Below are positions 6,089 to 12,349 of a DNA stretch of 16,436 bases, in pieces; positions within the stretch are counted from its first letter, which is position 1, and the number at the start of each line of letters is the position of its first letter. Made by a program: the position numbers and the translations under genes. This stretch comes from DATJFQ01 sp035495555. GTDB lineage: Bacteria; Acidobacteriota; Vicinamibacteria; Vicinamibacterales; 2-12-FULL-66-21. The notes under the pieces were generated by a model. The model was given only the letters and a program-made list of their open reading frames with translations. It did no database searches and was not told the DNA's origin. The stretch covers positions 1 through 16,436 of the forward strand of contig DATJFQ010000054.1 of NCBI GenBank assembly GCA_035495555.1. The letters run 5' to 3'.

Positions 6089-6499
6089 ATGAAAGCAACG
6101 CTGGACCACATCGGGATCGCTGTCGCGGACGTGAACGCCTCGCTCTCGTTTTTCCGCGACGCGCTCGGACTCGACGTCGATCCGCCGGAGGACGTCGCGG
6201 GCCAGCGCGTTCGTGTGACGTTTCTGCCTGCAGGGCAGTCCTCGGTCGAACTGCTCGAAGCGACGGCGGACGATTCGCCGGTCGGACGTTTCCTCGCGAA
6301 GCATGGCGCCGGCCTGCATCACGTCGCCTTCCGTGTGGACGACATCAGCGCCGCACTCGCGGAGCTGAAGGCGCGTGGCGTCAGGCTCATCGACGATGCG
6401 CCGCGGGAAGGTGCGCACGGCGCTCTCGTTGCCTTCATCCATCCGTCGGCCACGCACGGAGTACTGGTCGAACTGAAGCAGGCCCATGCAGTTCGGTGA
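6089..6499 (+). CDS. mce: Methylmalonyl-CoA epimerase (VOC fold)
   Basis: This 136-residue glyoxalase/VOC-fold protein interconverts (S)- and (R)-methylmalonyl-CoA, the step between propionyl-CoA carboxylase and the mutase. The two beta-alpha-beta-beta-beta modules are visible: LDHIGIAVADV...FLPAGQSSVELLEA, then GLHHVAFRVDDI...HGVLVELKQ. Likely metal ligands are H7, a residue in the AGQSSVELLE strand, H77 or H78, and E128, matching the family pattern. I prefer the ATG at 6089 because MKATLDHIGIAV is the usual N-terminus; a GTG at 6080 would add three residues. No good ribosome binding site is visible for either. The 3' end overlaps the next gene by 14 bases. Confidence 0.93.
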   Translation: MKATLDHIGIAVADVNASLSFFRDALGLDVDPPEDVAGQRVRVTFLPAGQSSVELLEATADDSPVGRFLAKHGAGLHHVAFRVDDISAALAELKARGVRLIDDAPREGAHGALVAFIHPSATHGVLVELKQAHAVR

Positions 6500-7325
6500 G
6501 TTCGAGCTGACGCCGCTCCTCGACGGCCGCTTCCGCCTGGACGGCGGCGCGATGTTCGGGGTCGTGCCGAAGCCGCTGTGGAACCGCCGCGCGCCCGCCG
6601 ACGATCGCAATCGGATTTCGCTGGCGATGCGTCCGCTCCTGGTGCGCCGGACCGGCGCTGCGCCGATGATCATCGACGCTGGCGTGGGCGCGAAGATGGA
6701 CGCCAAGAGCGTCGACATTTACGCCATCGATCGGTCGACGAATCTCGAGTCGACGCTACGCGAGGCGGGACTCACGACGTCGGACATCGGAACCGTCCTC
6801 GCGTCGCATCTCCATTTCGATCACGCCGGCGGTTTTACGACGCTCACCGAGTCCGCGACCGTGGTGCCCGCCTTTGCGAACGCGCGCTACCTGATCAACC
6901 TCGGCGAGTGGAACGATGCGACGCACCCGCACGAACGCAATCGCGCGAGCTACTTCGTCGAGAATTACGTGCCGCTGCATGACGCGCGCGTCGTAGATTT
7001 CACGGACGACAATGCGGGCATTGTGGATGGCATCCGTGTGCAGCGGACCGGTGGTCACACGCGGTACCATCAGATCGTCTACATCGAATCGGATGGCCGT
7101 ACGGCCGTGTTCGCGGCGGACCTGATCCCCACGACGGCGCACGTCGACGTGCCGTGGATCATGGGCTACGACCTGTATCCGATGGAGACGCTGGAGTTCA
7201 AGCGCGCGTTCGTGCGTGAAGCGATCGACCGCGAGTATCTGATTTTCTTCGAGCACGACCCTCAGATCGCGGCGGGCTACATCCGCGAGAAGGACGGCCG
7301 AAGGGTGGTTGAGCGGGTGCTCTGA
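6486..7325 (+). CDS. MBL-fold metallo-hydrolase
   Basis: This 279-residue protein has the metallo-beta-lactamase metal motif HLHFDH at residues 108-113, plus downstream conserved residues in GGHTRYH and FAADLIPT and a late His in FFEHDP. These would bind a dinuclear metal centre and hydrolyse an ester, thioester or lactone. The N-terminus (FELTPLLDGRFRLDGGAMFG) resembles the YtnP/AHL-lactonase-like subgroup, but the substrate cannot be told from sequence. The ATG at 6486 lies inside the end of the epimerase gene, so it is the last gene of the acyl-CoA run. That placement suggests, without proving, a thioesterase- or lactonase-type job near the methylmalonyl-CoA pathway. There is no signal peptide, so it is probably cytoplasmic. 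Confidence 0.88.
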   Translation: MQFGEFELTPLLDGRFRLDGGAMFGVVPKPLWNRRAPADDRNRISLAMRPLLVRRTGAAPMIIDAGVGAKMDAKSVDIYAIDRSTNLESTLREAGLTTSDIGTVLASHLHFDHAGGFTTLTESATVVPAFANARYLINLGEWNDATHPHERNRASYFVENYVPLHDARVVDFTDDNAGIVDGIRVQRTGGHTRYHQIVYIESDGRTAVFAADLIPTTAHVDVPWIMGYDLYPMETLEFKRAFVREAIDREYLIFFEHDPQIAAGYIREKDGRRVVERVL

Positions 7326-7479
7326 AACCACAGCGCGCTGGCGGGTGGCCGCGAACGGGCGCCGCGCCAATCGCGAGGCGCGTCCCCGTTGACTGTGTTT
7401 CTTCGCGCCGGGGATTGGTGGGGCTGTTCGCGGACAGGACCCGCGTCAGCGCTCTGGTTTTCATCCGCGGCGATGACAT

Positions 7480-7486
7480 AAGGGAG
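7480..7486 (+). promoter_or_regulatory. Ribosome binding site deciding the mtnP start
   Basis: AAGGGAG (7480-7486) sits 8 bases before the GTG at 7495. The alternative GTG at 7486 overlaps this sequence and so has no ribosome binding site of its own. Confidence 0.6.
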
Positions 7487-7494
7487 TGATCAGC

Positions 7495-8358
7495 GTGGCA
7501 GATCGTGTGCAGATTGGGATCATCGGCGGCAGCGGGCTGTATGACATGTCGGAGCTGACCGATCGCGAGGAGCGGACGGTATCCACGCCGTTCGGCGATC
7601 CGTCAGGTCCGTACGTCATGGCCACGCTGCGCGGCAAGCGCGTGGCGTTCCTCGCGCGGCATGGCAGCGGCCATCGGCTGATGCCGAGCGAGTTGAACTA
7701 CCGCGCGAATATCTTCGGCATGAAGCTGCTCGGCGTCGACTACATCCTGTCGGCAAGCGCGGTCGGATCGCTGCAGGAGCGATACGTGCCCCAGCATCTC
7801 GTCATCCCCGATCAATTCTTCGACCGCACCAAGGGCCGCATCAGCACGTTCTTCGGCAACGGCCTCGTCGCGCACGTGGCGTTCGCGCACCCCGTCTGCA
7901 GCCGTCTGGCGGCGATCGCGTACGACTCCTGCACCGCCGTGGGCGCGACCGCGCACAAGGGAGGGACGTACGTCTGCATGGAGGGGCCGCAGTTTTCCAC
8001 GCTCGCCGAATCGAACCAGTATCGCTCCTGGGGCATGGACATCATCGGCATGACCAACCTGCAGGAAGCAAAGCTCGCGCGGGAGGCGGAGATCTGCTAC
8101 GCCACGATCGCGCTCGTCACCGATTACGACTGCTGGCACCCCGACCACGACTCCGTGACCGTCGACATGATTGTCGCCAACCTCGTCGCCAACGCGCAGA
8201 CCGCGCAGCAGGTCATCGCACAGGCGGTAGATCGCCTTCCGTACGAACGCACGTGCCCATGCGCGACCGCCCTCGCCAACGCGATCCTCACGCGCCGTGA
8301 CGCAATTCCCGAGAACGTGAAGCGCGACCTGGCCCCGATCGTGTCGAAGTATCTTTAG
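7495..8358 (+). CDS. mtnP: S-methyl-5'-thioadenosine phosphorylase
   Basis: This 287-residue enzyme splits 5'-methylthioadenosine with phosphate into adenine and 5-methylthioribose 1-phosphate. It belongs to the trimeric PNP/MTAP family: IGIIGGSGLY (residues 7-16) forms the phosphate-binding start, RHGSGH and the N-Y-R-A-N segment follow, MEGPQFSTLAES at 162-173 contacts the ribose, and TDYDCWH at 209-215 carries the Asp residues that select 6-aminopurines over guanine or hypoxanthine. That motif favours MTAP over purine nucleoside phosphorylase. The GTG at 7495 is chosen from the AAGGGAG site before it; GTG 7486 would add three residues. A 13-copy heptamer array starts 5 bases after the stop, then a probable adenosine kinase gene. 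Confidence 0.94.
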   Translation: MADRVQIGIIGGSGLYDMSELTDREERTVSTPFGDPSGPYVMATLRGKRVAFLARHGSGHRLMPSELNYRANIFGMKLLGVDYILSASAVGSLQERYVPQHLVIPDQFFDRTKGRISTFFGNGLVAHVAFAHPVCSRLAAIAYDSCTAVGATAHKGGTYVCMEGPQFSTLAESNQYRSWGMDIIGMTNLQEAKLAREAEICYATIALVTDYDCWHPDHDSVTVDMIVANLVANAQTAQQVIAQAVDRLPYERTCPCATALANAILTRRDAIPENVKRDLAPIVSKYL

Positions 8359-8362
8359 CCCA

Positions 8363-8453
8363 CATCGACCATCGACCATCGTCCATCGTCCATCGTCCAT
8401 CGACCATCGACCATCGACCATCGACCATCGATCATCGTCCATCGTCCATCGAT
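8363..8453 (+). repeat. Heptamer tandem repeat B, unit CATCGAC/CATCGTC/CATCGAT
   Basis: Thirteen consecutive, uninterrupted 7-bp units fill 8363-8453. In order they are two CATCGAC, three CATCGTC, four CATCGAC, one CATCGAT, two CATCGTC and one CATCGAT. Only positions 6 and 7 of the unit vary. The array occupies almost the whole 100-bp gap between the mtnP stop and the kinase ATG at 8459, leaving 5 bases before the start codon and no Shine-Dalgarno sequence. Confidence 0.97.
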
Positions 8454-8458
8454 CTCCT

Positions 8459-9412
8459 ATGTCTATCGTCGTCACCGGCTCCATCGCCTTCGATTACCTC
8501 ATGTCGTTTCCCGGGAAATTCACCGAGCATCTCCTTCCCGAACACATGAACCGCGTCAGCCTCAGCTTCCTCGTCGATTCGATGGACAAGCGGCGCGGCG
8601 GCTGCGCACCCAACATCGCCTACACGCTTGCGCTGCTCGGGGAACGGCCGCGGCTGATGGGAACCGCGGGGCAGGATTTTGGCGAGTACCGCCAGTGGCT
8701 GGAAGCGGCCGGCGTGGACACCTCGCTCGTCAGGCAGGTGCCCGACAAGTTCACCGCGTCGTTCTTCTGCAGCACCGACACGGCGAATAACCAGATCGCA
8801 TCGTTCTACACGGGCGCGATGGCCAACGCGGGCGAATTGTCGTTCCGCACGGCGGGCGACGTGACGCTCGCGATCGTGTCGCCCAACGATCCCGGCGCGA
8901 TGCTGCAGTACGCCGAGGAGTGCCGCGCCCTCGGGATCCGCTACATCTGGGATCCAGGCCAGCAGTGCGCGCGCATGAGCGGCGATGAGCTGCGCGACGG
9001 CGTCGACGGCGCGGCCATCGTCATCTGCAACGACTACGAGTTCGAGTTGCTGCGGCAGAAGACCGGCTTCGACGAAGCCGCGATCCTCGCGCGCGCGCAC
9101 GCGCTCATCGTGACGCGCGGCGAGCACGGCTGCATCGTCCGTGAGGGCGGCCGTGAAATAGCTGTCCCGGCTGTTCCGCCTTCACGCGTCGTCGATCCGA
9201 CGGGTGTGGGGGACGCGTTTCGCGGCGGGCTGATGAAAGGGATCGCCGCCGGCGCGCCGCTCGATGTCAGCGCCCGCATCGGGGCTGTTGCCGCGACGTT
9301 CGCGCTCGAGCATCTCGGCGGTCAGAGTCACGCGTACACGCTGCAGGAGTTCCGCGAACGCTACGCGGAACACTTCGGACAGTTGCCGAAGACAGTAACC
9401 AGTAGCCAGTAG
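8459..9412 (+). CDS. PfkB-family carbohydrate/nucleoside kinase, probable adenosine kinase
   Basis: This 317-residue ribokinase-fold protein shows both PfkB signatures: the N-terminal GG-containing DKRRGGCAPNIAYTLALLG (residues 43-61) and the C-terminal VVDPTGVGDAFRGG (244-257), where D252 is the catalytic base. VTRGEHG at 218-224 forms part of the nucleotide site. Overall it resembles bacterial and archaeal adenosine kinases more than ribokinase or fructokinase, and its place after mtnP fits purine salvage; substrate is inferred. Two odd points: the start has no visible ribosome binding site because heptamer array B reaches 5 bases from the ATG, and the last six residues (TVTSSQ) and the stop codon are encoded by heptamer array C1. 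The natural end of the family domain is near AEHFG, so the tail looks added. Confidence 0.9.
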   Translation: MSIVVTGSIAFDYLMSFPGKFTEHLLPEHMNRVSLSFLVDSMDKRRGGCAPNIAYTLALLGERPRLMGTAGQDFGEYRQWLEAAGVDTSLVRQVPDKFTASFFCSTDTANNQIASFYTGAMANAGELSFRTAGDVTLAIVSPNDPGAMLQYAEECRALGIRYIWDPGQQCARMSGDELRDGVDGAAIVICNDYEFELLRQKTGFDEAAILARAHALIVTRGEHGCIVREGGREIAVPAVPPSRVVDPTGVGDAFRGGLMKGIAAGAPLDVSARIGAVAATFALEHLGGQSHAYTLQEFRERYAEHFGQLPKTVTSSQ

Positions 9413-9427
9413 CCAGTAGCCAGTAAT
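9393..9427 (+). repeat. Heptamer tandem repeat C1, unit CAGTAGC
   Basis: Five 7-bp units: CAGTAAC, three CAGTAGC and CAGTAAT. The array begins inside the kinase coding sequence and supplies its last codons and its TAG stop at 9410-9412. Because the unit contains TAG and 7 is not a multiple of 3, three successive perfect copies place a stop in every frame. Confidence 0.93.
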
Positions 9428-9430
9428 CGG

Positions 9431-9465
9431 AACTGGCAACTGGCAACTGGCGACTGGCAACTTTC
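9431..9465 (+). repeat. Heptamer tandem repeat C2, unit AACTGGC, inverted relative to C1
   Basis: Three AACTGGC units, one GACTGGC and a diverged AACTTTC follow C1 after three bases. The reverse complement of the C1 unit is ACTGGCT in rotated form, differing from ACTGGCA by one base. GCCAGT at 9405-9410, 9412-9417 and 9419-9424 can pair with ACTGGC at 9446-9451, 9439-9444 and 9432-9437, with A/A mismatches at 9411/9445 and 9418/9438 and a 7-base loop. The hairpin could end or stabilise the kinase transcript. Confidence 0.9.
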
Positions 9466-9496
9466 TTCGGGCACTCTTGTTGCACTCGCCGTGACC

Positions 9497-9501
9497 GGAG
9501 G
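9497..9501 (+). promoter_or_regulatory. Ribosome binding site for the VWFA protein
   Basis: GGAGG lies 6 bases before the GTG at 9508 and fixes that start, which opens directly into a signal peptide. Confidence 0.75.
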
Positions 9502-9507
9502 CGGTTC

Positions 9508-10461
9508 GTGAAAGATGTGCGGCGCGTGCTCGTGGTGCTGCCCTCGGTGCTGGCTCTCGTCACGGTTGCGTCGGCGCAGACGCCTGCGCCTCAGCTTCCA
9601 ACCTTTCGAACCGCCGTCAGCGTCGTTTCGCTCAACGTAACCGTTCAGGATCACTCCGCCAATTACATTTCGGGACTCAAGCCGGAGGACTTCGCGGTGT
9701 TCGAAGACGGCGTCCGCCAGGACGTGCGCTTCTGCGAGTCCGCCTCTGTGCCGATCGATTTGATTGTCCTGCTCGATACCAGCGCGAGCATGGCGGACAA
9801 GATCGACCTCGTCCACGATGCCGCCGACGGTTTTCTCAACACGCTGCGCCCCGGCGATCGCGGCGCCATCGTCGGCTTCAGCGATAACGTCCGCATCCTT
9901 CAGCCGCTGACCGAAGATCGCGGCGCGCTCGTGCACGCCGTCGCATCGATTCAGGCCCATGGCAACACGGCGCTCGACGATGCGCTCTACATCGCATTGA
10001 AGGAATTCGGGCAGGCGGCGCGGCGGAACGGGCAGGTGCGCCGTCAGGCGATCGCCGTCCTGTCGGACGGCCAGGACACCTCGAGCATGGTCTCGTTCGA
10101 CGATGTGCTGGCGGTGGCGCGGAAGATGGGCGTCAACATCTACACGGTGGGGCTGCAGTCCGCCGCTCAGATCAACCAGATCCGCGAAGACACGGGCCGA
10201 CGATACCTATCGGAAGGCGATTACACCCTCAAAACGCTGGCGCGAGAGACCGGCGCGCTCGCGTTCTTTCCGACCGCGAAGGAACTGAAAGCGGTGTATG
10301 GAACGATTGCGGGCGAGCTCGCGCATCAGTACTCCATCGGGTACGTCCCTGCGAATCCGCAGCCCGACGGCCGCTTCCATCAGGTCGTCGTCCAGATCCT
10401 CTCGCGCCCGGGGCTGCGTCCACGCACCAGGCTCGGTTACACGGCAGACGGCAACTTGTAG
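9508..10461 (+). CDS. Secreted VWFA-domain protein of the acidobacterial VWFA-related family
   Basis: The product is 317 residues. Residues 1-23 are a signal peptide with cleavage near ASA. A short beta-rich segment follows (FRTAVSVVSLNVTVQD...ISGLKPEDFAVFEDGVRQ), the usual front part of the 'VWFA-related acidobacterial domain' family (TIGR03436, from memory). The von Willebrand A domain then begins with the MIDAS motif DTSAS at residues 90-94, continues with a Thr in GNTALDDALY and an Asp in LSDGQD, and so should bind a divalent metal and a protein ligand outside the cytoplasm. The ligand is unknown. It has its own ribosome binding site and stands after the C1/C2 repeats. Its last 25 bases overlap the 3' end of the convergent DUF2085 gene. 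Confidence 0.9.
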   Translation: MKDVRRVLVVLPSVLALVTVASAQTPAPQLPTFRTAVSVVSLNVTVQDHSANYISGLKPEDFAVFEDGVRQDVRFCESASVPIDLIVLLDTSASMADKIDLVHDAADGFLNTLRPGDRGAIVGFSDNVRILQPLTEDRGALVHAVASIQAHGNTALDDALYIALKEFGQAARRNGQVRRQAIAVLSDGQDTSSMVSFDDVLAVARKMGVNIYTVGLQSAAQINQIREDTGRRYLSEGDYTLKTLARETGALAFFPTAKELKAVYGTIAGELAHQYSIGYVPANPQPDGRFHQVVVQILSRPGLRPRTRLGYTADGNL

Positions 10462-10922
10462 GACCGCCTCTTTTTCTTTTCGACCAGGAGCCCGATGACG
10501 ACCCACGCTCCTGCAAACCCGAGCGGGAGCGCTGCCGCTGCGCGAATCGCGTTCGATTGCGCGGCGATTCCGACGTGCTCGACCGTCCAGGAGAGCGCGG
10601 TGGGCACTGCCGCCATCGCGAGGAGCCACCGATCGTCAATCGGCAGCCGCCGCCATGTCACGAGCGCGGCGAAGCCGCCGGCAAGCGCCGACACGTAAAG
10701 TCCGGTGCAGCGCCCACAAACGGCAAACGGTTGCCCCGCGAGGTGGAACGAGCGCGCAGGGATCTGGTGGCACACGAAAGTGCCGGCAGCGTAGGTCGCA
10801 AGCGCGCACGCGCGCGCGGCAGTGCTCGACGACGCGATGCCGATCGGCGCAAAGACGATTGCCCCGACCCACACTGCGCCAAGCGCCACCAGCAGCCACG
10901 CGACCGTCGTCAGTCCTCGCAC
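10437..10922 (-). CDS. DUF2085 family membrane protein
   Basis: This 161-residue integral membrane protein has hydrophobic segments near residues 5-30, 72-90, 98-117 and 128-147, a Lys/Arg-rich tail, and the DUF2085 hallmark VCHQIPARSF (C51, H52) followed by AVCGRCTGLY (C69, C72). The Cys/His cluster could bind a metal, but no function is established for the family as far as I know. The GTG at 10920-10922 has a GGAG site about 7 bases upstream. It is convergent with the VWFA gene, sharing a 25-bp 3' overlap, and divergent from the DUF6677-like gene across a 41-bp gap. Confidence 0.88.
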   Translation of the reverse strand: MRGLTTVAWLLVALGAVWVGAIVFAPIGIASSSTAARACALATYAAGTFVCHQIPARSFHLAGQPFAVCGRCTGLYVSALAGGFAALVTWRRLPIDDRWLLAMAAVPTALSWTVEHVGIAAQSNAIRAAAALPLGFAGAWVVIGLLVEKKKRRSYKLPSAV

Positions 10923-10944
10923 GAACAGCTCCGCCGTGTTTCAC

Positions 10945-10953
10945 GTTATCATT
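10945..10953. promoter_or_regulatory. Shared -10-like island between divergent genes
   Basis: In the 41-bp divergent gap the only AT-rich block reads TATCAT on the plus strand (10947-10952), 11 bases before the ATG at 10964. On the minus strand the same bases read as a TGATAAC-like -10 for the DUF2085 gene. The near symmetry suggests two face-to-face promoters using the same bases. Confidence 0.35.
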
Positions 10954-10963
10954 CCGTGTTCGC

Positions 10964-11374
10964 ATGAGCACGAAATCGACGATGGCGGAGCGCACGAAGG
11001 CCGGAGCGGAGCCCGGCATGATCGCGCTCGTCTGTATTGCGGCGTGGCTGATCCCCGGCGCCGGGCATCTGATGCAGCGGCGAACGCAAAAGGGGCTGGT
11101 GTTCCTGATCGTGCTGCCGCTGATGTTCGTGATCGGACTCCTGCTGAACGGGAGGCTGTTTCCGCTCGAGGTGTCGGATCCGCTGGTGTTTCTTGGAGCG
11201 ATTGCCAACCGGGGCGTGGGCATCCCGTACGTCATCGCGCGGATGCTCGATCTCGGCGCCGGCCTCATCACAGCCGTCACCTACGAGTACGGCAATACGT
11301 TCCTGATGACCGCCGGGCTGCTGAACTTCCTGGTCATCCTCGACGCCTACGACATCGCCGCGGGGCGGAAGTAG
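10964..11374 (+). CDS. Small membrane protein resembling DUF6677
   Basis: The product is 136 residues. Hydrophobic segments lie near residues 19-37 (ALVCIAAWLIPGAGHLMQ), 45-62 (LVFLIVLPLMFVIGLLL), and 113-127 (FLMTAGLLNFLVILD). The pattern WLIPGAGH...QKGLVF, DPLVFLGAIANRGVG, TYEYGNTFL and ILDAYDIAAGRK matches what I recall of DUF6677, a family seen in acidobacterial genomes; I have not been able to search. The IPGxGH motif is also common in small TM2-like or signal-peptidase-associated proteins. A longer frame runs upstream to 10655 but is antisense to DUF2085 and lacks family features, so I use the ATG at 10964, which follows a -10-like TATCAT. The next small gene starts 3 bases after its stop. 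Confidence 0.8.
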   Translation: MSTKSTMAERTKAGAEPGMIALVCIAAWLIPGAGHLMQRRTQKGLVFLIVLPLMFVIGLLLNGRLFPLEVSDPLVFLGAIANRGVGIPYVIARMLDLGAGLITAVTYEYGNTFLMTAGLLNFLVILDAYDIAAGRK

Positions 11375-11377
11375 CCG

Positions 11378-11551
11378 ATGGCCAGTCACTTTCTCCTGCT
11401 GGTCCTCTACGCGCTGCTCGTATCGGTGGCATTCGCCGCCCTGTTGCGTGACGATCCACGCGCGCAGGTGCGTCTCGGCGGAATGATGCTGGCGGCGTTT
11501 GTCGCCTTCGCTTATGTGGTCGGCTGGCTGATGTATCCGCTGCCGCTCTGA
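11378..11551 (+). CDS. 57-residue two-helix membrane protein, unknown
   Basis: An ATG 3 bases after the stop of the DUF6677-like gene opens a 57-codon frame ending with TGA at 11549-11551. The product has two clear hydrophobic helices, about residues 4-23 (HFLLLVLYALLVSVAFAALL) and 35-52 (GGMMLAAFVAFAYVVGW), joined by the charged linker RDDPRAQVR. This topology, the near-zero gap and the lack of any other gene between 11374 and 11567 support a real small gene co-transcribed with its neighbour. It may be a partner subunit of the DUF6677-like protein. There is no strong Shine-Dalgarno sequence, which is common at such reinitiation sites. I recognise no family. Confidence 0.7.
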   Translation: MASHFLLLVLYALLVSVAFAALLRDDPRAQVRLGGMMLAAFVAFAYVVGWLMYPLPL

Positions 11552-11566
11552 TGCGGTGTTCGCTTT

Positions 11567-12349
11567 ATGGCCTTTGACAACCTCTTGCTCGAGCGAGACG
11601 GCGCCGTCGCCGTCCTCACGATCAACCGCCCGAAAGTGCTCAACGCGCTCAACGGGCAGACGATTGACGAACTACGCCGGGCGATTCTCGAGCTGAAGCA
11701 CGACGCCGGAGTCCGGGTCGTCATCATCACCGGTGCCGGAGAGAAATCGTTCATCGCGGGGGCCGACATCAACGAAATCGCGGTCCAGTCGCCGATCGAC
11801 GGCCGCGAGCACGCGATTCGGGGTCAGCACGTCTTCGATCTCATCGAGCACATGGGAAAGCCCGTGATCGCCGCGATCAACGGCTACGCGCTCGGCGGCG
11901 GCTGCGAGCTGGCGATGGCGTGCACGATTCGAATCGCTGCGGATACGGCGAAGCTGGGGCAGCCGGAGATCAATCTCGGGATCGTGCCTGGATACGCCGG
12001 CACGCAGCGTCTCGCGCGGATCGTTGGCCGCGGGCGCGCGCTCGAGCTGCTGCTGACCGGCGATCAGATTCCGGCGCAGGAAGCGCACCGGCTGGGGCTC
12101 GTGAACCGGGTCGTGCCGGCCGGCGATCTGATGCAGGAAGCGCGTTCGTTCGCGGCGACGCTGGCGGCGAAGGCACCTGTCGCTGTCCGCTATATCCTCG
12201 AAGCGGTGCACAAAGGGCTCGATATGCCGTTCTCCCAGGCACAGATCTTCGAGGCGACCCTCTTCGGCCTCGTCTCAGCGACCGAGGATATGAAAGAGGG
12301 GACCACGGCGTTTCTCGAGAAGCGCAAGGCCGAGTTCAAAGGACGATAG
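11567..12349 (+). CDS. Enoyl-CoA hydratase (crotonase family)
   Basis: This 260-residue crotonase adds water to trans-2-enoyl-CoA in beta-oxidation or related acyl-CoA pathways. The oxyanion-hole segments FIAGADI (residues 62-68) and GYALGGGCEL (106-115) are intact. Both catalytic glutamates are present: E114 in GGCEL and E134 in GQPEINLG, which separates true hydratases from many crotonase-like isomerases or hydrolases. Length is normal. The ATG at 11567 follows the small membrane protein gene by 15 bases; ribH begins on the base after its stop, so the two are probably coupled, although they belong to different pathways. It could act on the product of the acyl-CoA dehydrogenase encoded at 3957-5099, but that link is inferred. 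Confidence 0.94.
   Translation: MAFDNLLLERDGAVAVLTINRPKVLNALNGQTIDELRRAILELKHDAGVRVVIITGAGEKSFIAGADINEIAVQSPIDGREHAIRGQHVFDLIEHMGKPVIAAINGYALGGGCELAMACTIRIAADTAKLGQPEINLGIVPGYAGTQRLARIVGRGRALELLLTGDQIPAQEAHRLGLVNRVVPAGDLMQEARSFAATLAAKAPVAVRYILEAVHKGLDMPFSQAQIFEATLFGLVSATEDMKEGTTAFLEKRKAEFKGR

Noticed and set aside
7363..7382. CGCGCC/GGCGCG hairpin as a terminator after the MBL hydrolase
   Set aside because: The stem has only 6 bp, there is no T run, and such pairings are common by chance at this GC content.
7389..7394. TTGACT as a -35 element before mtnP
   Set aside because: The hexamer is good, but no acceptable -10 sequence occurs 16-18 bases downstream.
8363..8453. CRISPR array
   Set aside because: The units are 7 bp with no spacers, and there are no cas genes in the window.
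12250..12349. FMN riboswitch before ribH
   Set aside because: This stretch is enoyl-CoA hydratase coding sequence and no RFN element motifs are visible.
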